A DNA stretch of 64,000 bases. It comes from Undibacterium cyanobacteriorum. Its GTDB lineage: Bacteria; Pseudomonadota; Gammaproteobacteria; Burkholderiales; Burkholderiaceae_D. Shown piece by piece: positions 45,006 through 54,547 of this stretch; within the stretch, counting starts at the first letter, position 1; every line of letters starts with the position of its first letter. A program made the translations under genes and the position numbers. A model generated the notes under the pieces. The model worked only from the letters and a program-made list of their open reading frames with translations, did no database searches and was not told the DNA's origin. Location of the stretch: contig NZ_CP133720.1 of assembly GCF_031326225.1 (NCBI RefSeq), positions 3,906,001-3,970,000 on the forward strand, in the 5' to 3' direction.

Positions 45006-46700
45006 AGCATTAGTACCCGCTGGTTTCTCATCGCGTAATGCACGGCGCAAGATCTTACCGACATTTGTCTTCGGCAGATCAGTACGGAATTCGATGTACT
45101 TCGGCTTCTTGTAGCCTGTCAGCTCTTCCTTACAGAAGTTCATCAACTCTTCCTTCGTCAAGGATGGATTTTTACGCACGACGAACAACTTCACTGCTTC
45201 GCCAGAGTGTTCATCTGGAACACCGATACATGCGCATTCCAACACGCCCGGATGGCTCGCCACCACACCTTCGACTTCATTCGGATAGACATTAAAGCCA
45301 GATACCAAGATCATGTCTTTCTTACGATCGACGATCTTCGTAAAGCCACGCTCATCCATGATACCGACGTCACCTGATTTGAAGAAACCGTCAGCAGTCA
45401 TGACCTTCGCAGTTTCATCGGGGCGATTCCAGTAGCCCAACATCACTTGTGGACCGCGAATCGCAATTTCACCGGACTCACCCAATGGGACCGGATTGCC
45501 ATCATCATCAAGAATCGCGATTTCTGTGGAAGGGATCGGCAAACCAATCATGCCGGTAAACTCTTTAGAATCGGCGTAGTTGGCTGTGGCCACTGGAGAT
45601 GTTTCAGACAAGCCATAACCTTCGGCGATCGCGCAACCAGTCACTTGTTTCCATTTATCCGCGACCGCGCGTTGCACCGCCATACCTCCACCCGTACAGA
45701 CGATGTAACCAGAATGATCGGTATTGGCGAAATCAGGATTGTTCAACAAGGCGTTATACAAAGTGTTCACGGCTGGGAAAACATTGACTTTGTATTTGCC
45801 CAATTCTTTGACGAAGCCAGGAATATCCTTTGGATTCGGAATCAAAATATTCAAACCACCAATACGAGTACCGACCATCGCACAGACTGTCAGTGCAAAG
45901 ATGTGATACAGCGGCAAAGCACAAACGAACACCAGTTGTTCGGTCTCTTTGTGAGCATCCATGGTTGGTTTCAACCATGCATGGTTCTGCAAGACGTTGG
46001 CCACCACGTTACGATGACTCAAAGTTGCACCCTTGGAGACACCGGTCGTGCCGCCCGTGTATTGCAAGAAGGCGATATCATCGAGCTTCATCTCACGGCT
46101 TTGGAAGCTCAAGCCGGATGCTTGACCTAGCATTTGTTTGAAAGTCACGGAACCAGGCAGAGAAAAAGCTGGCACCATTTTCTTCACATGGCGCACCACC
46201 AAATTCACGATCATGCCCTTTAAGCCGCCTAGCAATTCGCCCATCGAAGCAACGACTACGTGCTTCACGGACGTATGTGCAATCACTTTCTCTAAGGTAG
46301 TCGCGAAATTTTCGAGGATGAAAATCGCTTCGGCACCAGAGTCTTTCAATTGATGTTCGAGTTCACGTGGCGTATAGAGCGGGTTCACGTTCACCACAAC
46401 ATAGCCAGCGCGCAATACCGCCGCTAATGCGACAGGATATTGCAACACGTTTGGCATCATGATAGCGACACGAGCACCAGGTTTCAGGCCACGGCTTTGC
46501 AACCAAGCACCGACCTTACGCGACATCTCATCGAGCTCGCGATAAGTCATGTATTTATCCATGCACACATAGGCTTTGCGATCAGCAAATTTGCTAAACG
46601 ATTCATCCAACAGGTGCACGAGGGATTTGTATTGATTGACGTCGATTTCTGCTGGCACGCCTGGTGGGTAAGATTTCAGCCAGAATTTATCCATTGCCAT
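45003..46700 (-). CDS. fadD: Long-chain fatty acid-CoA ligase
   Basis: FadD activates fatty acids to acyl-CoA through an acyl-adenylate. The 565-residue protein has the AMP-binding loop YTGGTTGVSKGA (214-225), the motif EGYGLSETSP and the FadD-type C-terminal region GWFKTGD-like (GFFKSGDVGIMDERG) with catalytic lysine in TNVGKILRRALR. GGAGACATACT places the Shine-Dalgarno 8 bases before the ATG. Transcribed alone. Confidence 0.94.
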   Translation of the reverse strand: MAMDKFWLKSYPPGVPAEIDVNQYKSLVHLLDESFSKFADRKAYVCMDKYMTYRELDEMSRKVGAWLQSRGLKPGARVAIMMPNVLQYPVALAAVLRAGYVVVNVNPLYTPRELEHQLKDSGAEAIFILENFATTLEKVIAHTSVKHVVVASMGELLGGLKGMIVNLVVRHVKKMVPAFSLPGSVTFKQMLGQASGLSFQSREMKLDDIAFLQYTGGTTGVSKGATLSHRNVVANVLQNHAWLKPTMDAHKETEQLVFVCALPLYHIFALTVCAMVGTRIGGLNILIPNPKDIPGFVKELGKYKVNVFPAVNTLYNALLNNPDFANTDHSGYIVCTGGGMAVQRAVADKWKQVTGCAIAEGYGLSETSPVATANYADSKEFTGMIGLPIPSTEIAILDDDGNPVPLGESGEIAIRGPQVMLGYWNRPDETAKVMTADGFFKSGDVGIMDERGFTKIVDRKKDMILVSGFNVYPNEVEGVVASHPGVLECACIGVPDEHSGEAVKLFVVRKNPSLTKEELMNFCKEELTGYKKPKYIEFRTDLPKTNVGKILRRALRDEKPAGTNA

Positions 46701-46980
46701 AGTATGTCTCCGTTGATTTATGTGAGTGTTTTATTGCGCGGGGAGCGCTTCTTTCTCGGCATGATCTATGGTGGCTTGATGGCGATTTCCCTGTCGTCAT
46801 CAGGCTCAGTCAAACCTTATCAGCATAAAGATACACGAAGCGCCGAAATCTGACTATGTGAGGTGCAAATAAGCTGCAGAAAATGACTCAGAACTGAGCA
46901 AGTCTTCTAGAAGATATTGCGCCGCAACATGGGATCGCGGCGCAAATAACGAACGCTTAATGGGGGCGTGGAAAGGAATT

Positions 46981-49074
46981 CTAGGCGCGTTCGACCTGCA
47001 CCAAGACGTCATAAAAGGTTGGGCCGCCCCCCATATCCGTCACTTTTTGATTGGTCACTTCGTTCGCATTTTTGAAATCGGAGGCGAACTTCTTCCACCA
47101 AATCGACAGGCCCACCACTAAGCCTGGACGTGCTTTCTCAGTGATACGCGCTTTGGCTACGAAGCTACCGCGATCATTGAAAATGCGCACCATGTCACCG
47201 TTTTGAATTGATCGCGCGACCGCATCTTCTGGGTGCAAATCAAGATGCGGTTCGCCCTCGGTGTCACGCAAACTCTTCACGTTAACGAAGGTCGAATTCA
47301 AGAAATTACGTGCTGGTGGCGAAATCATCGCCAAAGGATATCGTTGCGCCAATTCAGGATTGCTAGCCTTGGATTCATAGGGGGGGATAAATGTCGGCAA
47401 AGGATCGAGTCCATCATCGGCCATTTGTTGGCTGAAGAATTCAACCTTCCCCGATGGCGTCGTAAAACCACCCTGTGCGAAGCTGGCTTCCGGCATCACC
47501 AATTTCGACCAGCCTTTACTTTTGAGATCTTCCCAATTGGTATGGCGCGTACGTTCGTGCTCGAAATTGAAGGCCTGCGCCGCTAATTCTTCATCGCTTT
47601 CAGCAAAACAAGCTTCGTTGAAGCCCATAGCTTTGGCCAATAATCGGAAAATTTCCGTATTCGATTTGGCCTCGCCCATCGGCGCAATCGCGGCGTTGTT
47701 CGCCATCATGTAGCGATGTCCATACGAAGCATGGGCATCAATGTGTTCTAATTGGGTCGTAGCAGGCAAAAGAATATCGGCATAGTCTGCCGTATCAGTT
47801 TGAAAATGCTCCAACACCACCGTGAACAAATCTTCGCGACCGAAACCGCGCGCGACTTTAGGAGACTCAGGCGCAATTGCCACCGGATTCGAGTTATACA
47901 CAATCAGGGCCTCGATACGCGGCCCAAATTCAGGCGAAGCGTCGCGCAATAAATCATCACCAATGGTGGTCATGTTAATCGTGCGTTGGGGCAAATGTGC
48001 CGGGAATAAATCTGGCCTTTTCAAGGCATCCGAATTTTTCACAAAACTACTAGAAGACGACAATAGCGCACCACCAGCAGCATGCCGCCACGCGCCAACT
48101 AAGGCTGGCAAACAGCAGATATTACGCACTGCCATGCCGCCACCGTGGGTGCGTTGTACGCCGTAATTCATGCGGATCAAACTCGGTTCGCCACGTAGCG
48201 CACCCTCACCATATTCACGCGCTAAGCCAATCACTTCGTCAGCACTAATGCCACAGGTCTGTGCGACTTTTTCTGGTGTCCACTCTGCCACGCGCTGTTT
48301 CAGTTGTTCGAAACCCACGGTGTAGTTCGCGATGTAGTCATGATCCAACAAATCTTCTTTGATCAAGACATGCATCATGCCCAGCGCGAGAGCAGCATCG
48401 GTACCAGGCAAGAGCGCAATGTGCTGATGACATTTTTCTGCACTGAGCGAGCGATAAGGATCGATCGCAATAATCTTCGCGCCCTTACGTTTGGCTTCTT
48501 GTACACGAGTCCAAAAGTGAACGCTAGAGGCAATCGGGTTGCCGCCCCAAATGATAATCAAACGTGCATTTTGAGTTTGCTCGACGTCCGTACCAATACG
48601 ATCACCGAGCGTGTATTTGTATCCCGCCCCACCAGCCGATGCGCAAATAGTGCCATCCAAAAATGAGGCTCCTAATTTATTCAAGAAGCGCGCCGACATG
48701 CTATCACCTTGAACCAAGCCCATGGTGCCAGCATAGTTGTACGGCAAAATCGACAGTGGATTACGCGCTGAAACTTCTTGGAGTTTGCCGGCAATGGTGG
48801 CAATCGCTTCGTCCCAACCGATACGTTCGAACTTACCCTCCCCTTTTTTGCCGACGCGTTTTTGTGGATATAACAAACGGTCTGGATGATAGGTGCGCTC
48901 GGTGTACCGCGCCACCTTGGTACACAAGACACCGCCGGTACTTGGATGATCAGGATCGCCTTTGACTTCGAGCGCAACACCGTTTTCCACCTTCACGAGC
49001 AGGGCACAGGTATCCGGGCAATCATGCGGACAGACAGCACGGACAATTTGACTTGGAACAGAGACGCTACCCAT
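46981..49074 (-). CDS. Molybdopterin oxidoreductase (DMSO-reductase family)
   Basis: The 697-residue protein has the N-terminal 4Fe-4S site C15, C19, C23 (CPHDCPDTC) and C51 (GVLCTK). The bis-MGD fold continues with GWDEAIATIA, NPIASSVHFW and a C-terminal dinucleotide-binding domain. No Tat signal is present, so it should be cytoplasmic. It belongs to the formate-dehydrogenase-like/BisC branch with unknown substrate, and no partner subunit is adjacent. AAAGGG 8 bases upstream supports 49074, while the longer frame to 49173 lacks support. Confidence 0.88.
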   Translation of the reverse strand: MGSVSVPSQIVRAVCPHDCPDTCALLVKVENGVALEVKGDPDHPSTGGVLCTKVARYTERTYHPDRLLYPQKRVGKKGEGKFERIGWDEAIATIAGKLQEVSARNPLSILPYNYAGTMGLVQGDSMSARFLNKLGASFLDGTICASAGGAGYKYTLGDRIGTDVEQTQNARLIIIWGGNPIASSVHFWTRVQEAKRKGAKIIAIDPYRSLSAEKCHQHIALLPGTDAALALGMMHVLIKEDLLDHDYIANYTVGFEQLKQRVAEWTPEKVAQTCGISADEVIGLAREYGEGALRGEPSLIRMNYGVQRTHGGGMAVRNICCLPALVGAWRHAAGGALLSSSSSFVKNSDALKRPDLFPAHLPQRTINMTTIGDDLLRDASPEFGPRIEALIVYNSNPVAIAPESPKVARGFGREDLFTVVLEHFQTDTADYADILLPATTQLEHIDAHASYGHRYMMANNAAIAPMGEAKSNTEIFRLLAKAMGFNEACFAESDEELAAQAFNFEHERTRHTNWEDLKSKGWSKLVMPEASFAQGGFTTPSGKVEFFSQQMADDGLDPLPTFIPPYESKASNPELAQRYPLAMISPPARNFLNSTFVNVKSLRDTEGEPHLDLHPEDAVARSIQNGDMVRIFNDRGSFVAKARITEKARPGLVVGLSIWWKKFASDFKNANEVTNQKVTDMGGGPTFYDVLVQVERA

Positions 49075-49220
49075 GATTAAACCCTTTAAGCTAAGACGAT
49101 ACTCACTATGTGAAACTTGTGAGCAAAAACGAAATGATAGACTGCTTCGAGGCTTTCTGCCACGCACAGCCAAAAAGTTGTGATGCCTATGGTGCGCATG
49201 CGGCCCAATTAATTACTTAT

Positions 49221-49265
49221 CCTAGCGTAATAAGCACAATTAGCATGATTGGCATGACTAGCCTA
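49221..49265. repeat. 9-bp tandem repeat upstream of the Mo-oxidoreductase
   Basis: CCTAGCGTA, ATAAGCACA, ATTAGCATG, ATTGGCATG and ACTAGCCTA follow each other without gaps. The element is a diverged, inverted relative of the array at 44961-45005. The rest of 49075-49374 has promoters for both directions but no other structure that I recognise. Confidence 0.55.
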
Positions 49266-49374
49266 GCCAGAGCGCCATAACAGTCATGCAAACAAAATAT
49301 CAAGCCTAGATCTGGAACAAGCAAGCCCAAATCGAGTATCCTAGCGGTCATTTTGCAACGACTTTGGCTTAATC

Positions 49375-49887
49375 ATGAATCGCTTCCTCGGTGTTAACGC
49401 AGTTCTTCTCGCAATCGTGCTGGCTTGCTTCGGCTTACTCGGTGCGGCCATGTACATGCAACTGGTGCTGGATATGCTGCCTTGCCCTTTGTGTGTGATC
49501 CAGCGTTACGCCTTTTTGTTGACCGGCGTATTCGCCCTGATCGCTCTCATTTGGCGCAGCCGCCTCAAAGCTATTTTGGGTTTGGGCTTGCTCGCGAGCC
49601 TTGGCGGTGTTGGTACCGCGGGCTACCATGTATGGGCATTATCGCAACCACCAGGCTCCTGCGGCGTTGATCCTTTGACCGGTCCTCTTAACAATTTGTT
49701 TAGCGCACAGTTATTCCCATCCTTGTTCAAAGCGACGGGCTTTTGCGATACCCCTTACGATCCGATTTTGGGTCTGTCGATTCCGGCATGGGCTTGCGTA
49801 TGGTTCTGTGTGTTCGCAGTGACTCAGTTGATCGTCATTGCCCGCTTCAAAACTGAACGCCAATACTTTGGCAAAACCCGCACATGA
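49375..49887 (+). CDS. dsbB: Disulfide bond formation protein DsbB
   Basis: DsbB reoxidises DsbA and passes electrons to quinone. The 170-residue protein has four membrane helices, the first redox pair PCPLC (C37, C40) and the second pair C96 (PGSCGVD) and C124 (GFCDTPYDP). All four cysteines are present. Its stop overlaps the prmC start in ATGA. Confidence 0.94.
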   Translation: MNRFLGVNAVLLAIVLACFGLLGAAMYMQLVLDMLPCPLCVIQRYAFLLTGVFALIALIWRSRLKAILGLGLLASLGGVGTAGYHVWALSQPPGSCGVDPLTGPLNNLFSAQLFPSLFKATGFCDTPYDPILGLSIPAWACVWFCVFAVTQLIVIARFKTERQYFGKTRT

Positions 49888-50723
49888 GCCAGCTGTTTCA
49901 AGCTGGCGATACCCTGCAGCAGTGCCAACGTCGGTCGCCGCTTGATGCCTTAGAAACCCGTATGCTGATCGAGCATGTCACGGGTTATACGCGGGTTCAG
50001 TTGATCACCAAGGCGGAGCAAGCACTGAATGCTGAGCAAGCTCAACAACTGTCAAGCCTAGTTCAGGCGCGCCAAGTGGGGCAGCCGATCGCCTATCTCT
50101 TAGGAGAGCGCGAATTTTTCGGTTTGAACTTCAAGGTCTCGCCTGCAGTACTCATTCCGCGTCCCGACACAGAATTATTAGTCGAGTTGGCCTTGGAGAT
50201 GAGCCCCCGCCCAGCGCACATCCTTGATCTTGGTACCGGCTCTGGCGCCATTGCCGTCACCCTTGCGGCACAAGAAGCACAATTCACTGTGACTGCGGCT
50301 GACATCAGCCCTGCAGCACTGGCGATTGCACAAGACAATGCCAAGCGTCTCGCGGCCAACAATCCTGTGCGTTTCTTTCAGAGTGATTGGTTTCGCAGCA
50401 TCCCTGCGCAACAATTCGACACCATCGTCAGCAATCCGCCGTACATCGTGAAAGACGACGAACACTTACAACAAGGTGATCTGCGCTTCGAACCGATTGA
50501 TGCATTGACTGATCACAGCGATGGCCTAAGCGCCTATCGCAGCATCATTCAAGGCACGCCACACTACCTGCGGCATGGCGGCTGCTTATTGATGGAACAC
50601 GGCTACCACCAAGCGGAACAAGTACAAGCATTGCTGCAGCAAGCCGGTTTTCAGGCGGTGCGCAGTTGGCAGGATCTCGCAGGAATTTGGCGCGTTACCG
50701 GAGGCGTTTGGCATGGAAATTAG
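49884..50723 (+). CDS. prmC: Peptide chain release factor N5-glutamine methyltransferase
   Basis: PrmC methylates the GGQ glutamine of release factors. The SAM motif ILDLGTGSGAIAV (113-125) and the catalytic NPPY (184-187) are intact in a 279-residue protein of family length. It is translationally coupled to dsbB (ATGA), and its end overlaps the GNAT gene by 11 bases, so dsbB-prmC-GNAT form one operon. Confidence 0.95.
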   Translation: MSQLFQAGDTLQQCQRRSPLDALETRMLIEHVTGYTRVQLITKAEQALNAEQAQQLSSLVQARQVGQPIAYLLGEREFFGLNFKVSPAVLIPRPDTELLVELALEMSPRPAHILDLGTGSGAIAVTLAAQEAQFTVTAADISPAALAIAQDNAKRLAANNPVRFFQSDWFRSIPAQQFDTIVSNPPYIVKDDEHLQQGDLRFEPIDALTDHSDGLSAYRSIIQGTPHYLRHGGCLLMEHGYHQAEQVQALLQQAGFQAVRSWQDLAGIWRVTGGVWHGN

Positions 50724-51141
50724 TAACGACAAAGGTCGACTCGATCTGCCACTGATTCATCGTTTTCTGTCCGAAGAAAGCACATGGGCCAAACAGATTC
50801 CATTCGCCACGGTGCAAACTTCCATCGAACATTCACTGTGTTTCGGTGGCTACGAAAACGGCCAACAAATCGCCTTCGCTCGTGTCGTCAGTGACTACGC
50901 CACTTTTGCCTATTTGATGGATGTGTTCGTGTTACCAGAATACCGCGGTCGTGGCCTCAGCCGCCAATTACTGATGGCAATTCAAGCCCACCCGCGATTA
51001 CAAGGCTTGCGCCGTTTCTTGCTGGCCAGCAGCGACGCTCGCGGCTTGTATCAAAAATTCGGCTTCCACGCCTTGGGCAAACCCGAGATCATGATGGAAA
51101 TTAACGTGCCCGATATTTACGCACGGCAGGGGCGCAGCTGA
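50713..51141 (+). CDS. GNAT-family N-acetyltransferase
   Basis: The 142-residue protein has the acetyl-CoA binding motif VLPEYRGRGLSRQL and the following DARGLYQKFGF typical of GNAT enzymes. The substrate is unknown. The start lies inside the prmC 3' end. Confidence 0.88.
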   Translation: MEISNDKGRLDLPLIHRFLSEESTWAKQIPFATVQTSIEHSLCFGGYENGQQIAFARVVSDYATFAYLMDVFVLPEYRGRGLSRQLLMAIQAHPRLQGLRRFLLASSDARGLYQKFGFHALGKPEIMMEINVPDIYARQGRS

Positions 51142-51376
51142 TCCATCGTTGCTGAAACACCGCCCCATGTCGTTTTCGCTTAATATTTTTGCACGAGCTT
51201 GAGAGAAATCCTCTCTATCCCACATTTTTTGTCGCTGTCAAGACTAGCGCAATCGCACAGATTGCGTATGATCACGCCCTGCTGCGTGCGCTTGCTCCCA
51301 CTTGCGATGGAATAATTTCTACCAATGTGATGGGCGTACACCTCAGCTTTTATCCTGAATTTTTATTGAATGATTT

Positions 51377-53746
51377 ATGTTACCTTCGATTGAACATCGC
51401 CTCGCCGCCGAACTGAGCGCTAAACCTGAACAAATCGCCGCTGCTGTCGGCTTGTTGGATGAAGGCGCGACCGTGCCATTTATTTCTCGTTACCGTAAAG
51501 AGGTCACGGGTGGACTCGACGATACTCAATTGCGTACTTTAGAAGATCGCTTGCGTTATCTGCGCGAACTGGAAGACCGTCGCGCCGCGATCATCGCATC
51601 GATCGAAGAGCAAGGCAAAATGACGCCGGTTTTACTCGATGCCATCACGCACGCCGAAGATAAAACACGTCTTGAAGATTTGTATTTGCCCTACAAACAA
51701 AAACGCCGCACCAAAGCACAGATCGCTGTGGAAGCCGGTCTTCAACCTTTGGCCGATGCTTTGTTGGCGGATCCTAACTTAGTTCCTGAAACCGCTGCCG
51801 AAGCCTATTTAAAGCCGGCGTTTTCGACCGCCAATGGCGATAATCCTGGCGTTGCCGATGTCAAAGCGGCACTCGATGGTGCGCGTCAAATTTTGATGGA
51901 ACGTTTCGCCGAAGACGCGACCCTCTTGCAAAGTATTCGTGAATACTTACTTGATCACGGCATCGTGGAAACGAAAGTCATCGAAGGCAAAGAAGATGCG
52001 GGTGCAAAATTCGCCGATTATTTCGATTACAGCGAAACGCTAGGCACTATTCCTTCGCATCGCGCTTTGGCGATTTTCCGCGGCCGCCGCGAAGAATTCC
52101 TAACCGTGAACTTGCGCCTCGATAGCGAAGAAGAAAAACCAAAATGGGATGCCCCTTTGAATCCCTGCGAGAGCCGTATTGCCGCACATTTCGGCGTCAG
52201 CAACAAAGGCCGCGCCGCCGACAAATGGCTGAGCGACACCGTGCGCTGGGCATGGCGTGTGAAAGTCTTCATGCATCTCGAAACCGAATTGATGACGAAC
52301 TTGCGCGAGAAAGCGGAAGTGGAAGCAATCCACGTATTTGCGCGCAATCTCAAAGATTTGTTGCTGGCGGCACCTGCTGGTCCACGCGCAACCATGGGTC
52401 TTGATCCAGGTTTGCGTACCGGCGTGAAAGTCGCCGTGGTCGATGCCACCGGCAAGGTGGTTGACTACACCACCATCTATCCGCACCAACCACGAAATGA
52501 TTGGGATGGCGCTCTGCATACCTTGGCACAACTTGCTGCCAAACATAATGTGTCTTTGATTTCGATTGGTAACGGCACAGCTTCGCGCGAAACCGATAAG
52601 TTGGCGCAAGACTTAATTAAACTCAAACCAGAACTCAAACTGACCAAGATCGTGGTGTCTGAAGCGGGCGCTTCAGTGTATTCTGCTTCTGAATTCGCCT
52701 CTAAAGAATTGCCTGACCTCGACGTCACGATTCGTGGTGCAGTATCGATCGCACGTCGTTTGCAAGACCCGCTAGCGGAATTGGTGAAGATCGATCCGAA
52801 ATCGATTGGCGTGGGTCAGTATCAACATGACGTCAGTCAATCACAATTGGCGCGATCACTCGATGCAGTGGTGGAGGATTGCGTAAATGCGGTCGGCGTC
52901 GACGTCAATACAGCCTCTGCGCCTTTGTTGGCGAGGGTCTCTGGCCTCTCGAGTAGTGTCGCGCAAAGTATTGTTAATTTTCGCGATGCCAAAGGCATGT
53001 TTAAATCACGTTCCGATTTGCGCTCGGTGCCACGTTTGGGCGATAAGACCTTTGAGCAAGCAGCTGGTTTCTTGCGCATCATGAATGGCGATAATCCACT
53101 CGATCGTTCTGCGGTTCACCCAGAGTCTTATCCTTTGGTCGAAAAAATCTTGGCCGACATTAAGAAAGACGTCAAAACTGTAATTGGTGATAGCTCGGCA
53201 CTCAAAGGCATTTCGCCAGCCAAGTATGCCGATGACAAATTCGGTGTACCGACCATTACCGATATCTTGAAAGAATTAGAAAAGCCAGGCCGCGATCCTC
53301 GTCCCGAATTCACGACCGCCACTTTCAAAGACGGTGTCGAAGAGATCAAAGACTTGCGTCCCGATATGATCCTCGAAGGCGTGATTACGAACGTCGCTGC
53401 CTTTGGTGCTTTCGTCGACATCGGCGTGCATCAAGATGGTTTAGTGCATATCTCGGCACTCTCGAATACTTTCGTCAAAGATCCGCATACGGTCGTCAAG
53501 GCGGGTCAAGTGGTCAAAGTCAAAGTCTTGGAGGTCGATGAAAAACGCAAACGCATCGCCTTGACCATGCGTTTGACAGACTCAGCGCCACAACCAGGTA
53601 GCAAACCCGAACAGCGCGCTGATCGCGATGACTCCCGTCGCCTCAATCAACATCGTCAACAACAAAGTCATCAAGCGGCAAATTCCATGGCCAATAACGC
53701 CATGAATAGCGCCATGGCCTCTGCCTTTGCGAAGTTGAAGCGTTAA
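51377..53746 (+). CDS. tex: Tex-family RNA-binding protein
   Basis: The 789-residue protein has the Tex N-terminal helical domain (GATVPFISRYRKEVTGGLDD) and a YqgF-like nuclease fold (MGLDPGLRTGVKVAVVD). A helix-hairpin-helix region and a C-terminal S1 domain (GVITNVAAFGAFVDIGVHQD) follow. Tex is a transcription-associated nucleic-acid-binding factor. The tail is Gln/His/Asn-rich and low in complexity. No clear Shine-Dalgarno precedes the ATG. Confidence 0.94.
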   Translation: MLPSIEHRLAAELSAKPEQIAAAVGLLDEGATVPFISRYRKEVTGGLDDTQLRTLEDRLRYLRELEDRRAAIIASIEEQGKMTPVLLDAITHAEDKTRLEDLYLPYKQKRRTKAQIAVEAGLQPLADALLADPNLVPETAAEAYLKPAFSTANGDNPGVADVKAALDGARQILMERFAEDATLLQSIREYLLDHGIVETKVIEGKEDAGAKFADYFDYSETLGTIPSHRALAIFRGRREEFLTVNLRLDSEEEKPKWDAPLNPCESRIAAHFGVSNKGRAADKWLSDTVRWAWRVKVFMHLETELMTNLREKAEVEAIHVFARNLKDLLLAAPAGPRATMGLDPGLRTGVKVAVVDATGKVVDYTTIYPHQPRNDWDGALHTLAQLAAKHNVSLISIGNGTASRETDKLAQDLIKLKPELKLTKIVVSEAGASVYSASEFASKELPDLDVTIRGAVSIARRLQDPLAELVKIDPKSIGVGQYQHDVSQSQLARSLDAVVEDCVNAVGVDVNTASAPLLARVSGLSSSVAQSIVNFRDAKGMFKSRSDLRSVPRLGDKTFEQAAGFLRIMNGDNPLDRSAVHPESYPLVEKILADIKKDVKTVIGDSSALKGISPAKYADDKFGVPTITDILKELEKPGRDPRPEFTTATFKDGVEEIKDLRPDMILEGVITNVAAFGAFVDIGVHQDGLVHISALSNTFVKDPHTVVKAGQVVKVKVLEVDEKRKRIALTMRLTDSAPQPGSKPEQRADRDDSRRLNQHRQQQSHQAANSMANNAMNSAMASAFAKLKR

Positions 53747-53763
53747 GCTCGTCATTCCACATC

Positions 53764-53802
53764 AAAAAGCCTGCTCAATGAAACACTGAGCAGGCTTTTT
53801 TT
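53764..53802 (+). terminator. tex terminator
   Basis: AAAAAGCCTGCTCA and TGAGCAGGCTTTTTTT form a perfect stem of up to 14 bp with a strong T run. Confidence 0.93.
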
Positions 53803-53827
53803 CGCGCAGAAAAAGATCACACTTCAT

Positions 53828-53841
53828 TTGATGTCGATCAA
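53828..53841 (+). promoter_or_regulatory. FNR/Dnr-type box upstream of norC
   Basis: TTGAT-GTCG-ATCAA is a perfect consensus FNR-family palindrome, the site expected for Dnr/Nnr or FNR control of NO reductase. It is about 230 bases before the norC start, so a long 5' leader (53876 to 54072) is implied. I see no gene in that leader, and the -10 is weak. Confidence 0.8.
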
Positions 53842-54072
53842 GCTTGCCGACAATTCGCTCGCAAGTTGATTCGCTTTCTGTCTCTGATTTTCCAAAGTTG
53901 ACTGCAGTCAAGGAAATTGCGCACTGCACTCTTTACCATCCCCCGCGTAGTGTCAAGCGACCAACTACAGTCCGTGGAAGGGTTGAAGTCAATGATGCCC
54001 TTCTTAACATCCATCATCACTATTTCCATATTTCAAAACTGATGATGGTTTCAAGCATGGGGTTATATCAAG

Positions 54073-54498
54073 ATGAGCTCATCGTTCACTAAATCCACCG
54101 CGCGGAATATCTTTTATGGAGGTTCCGTCTTCTTCTTTCTGTTTTTTGTTGGTCTCACTTTCGACACCATGAGTGGCTTGCCGAAGCGCGACAATAGCTC
54201 ACAGCTGACTGAAGCCACCGCACGCGGCAAAAAGATCTGGGAAACACGCAATTGTATCGGCTGTCACACTTTGCTCGGCGAAGGCGCCTATTTCGCTCCT
54301 GAACTCGGCAATGTGTATAAGCGCCGTGGCCCAGAATTTATCAAAGCATGGATGGCTTCCCAGCCCACGGGTGCACCGGGGCGTCGCCAAATGCCGCAAT
54401 TTCATCTCAACGAAGGCGAACTCAATGATTTGGTCGAGTTTCTGAAATACACCTCAGAGATCAACACCAGCAGTTGGCCACCCAATATCGAGGGTTAA
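54073..54498 (+). CDS. norC: Nitric oxide reductase subunit C (membrane cytochrome c)
   Basis: NorC passes electrons to NorB. The 141-residue protein has one N-terminal membrane anchor (YGGSVFFFLFFVGLTF, about 15-30). A periplasmic cytochrome c domain follows, with heme motif CIGCH (61-65) and the likely axial methionine M107 in RRQMPQF. It starts the nor operon, 49 bases before norB. Confidence 0.96.
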   Translation: MSSSFTKSTARNIFYGGSVFFFLFFVGLTFDTMSGLPKRDNSSQLTEATARGKKIWETRNCIGCHTLLGEGAYFAPELGNVYKRRGPEFIKAWMASQPTGAPGRRQMPQFHLNEGELNDLVEFLKYTSEINTSSWPPNIEG

Positions 54499-54547
54499 TT
54501 TGGACTTCCTTACAAAGTCGAGATGACAAAACCTAACGGAGAAACTC

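Noticed and set aside
45447..46130. Plus-strand 227-codon frame opposite fadD
   Set aside because: It is antisense to the FadD coding sequence, with no known motif.
53844..54092. Small plus-strand frame in the norC leader
   Set aside because: It overlaps the norC start, lacks a ribosome-binding site and shows no protein-like pattern.
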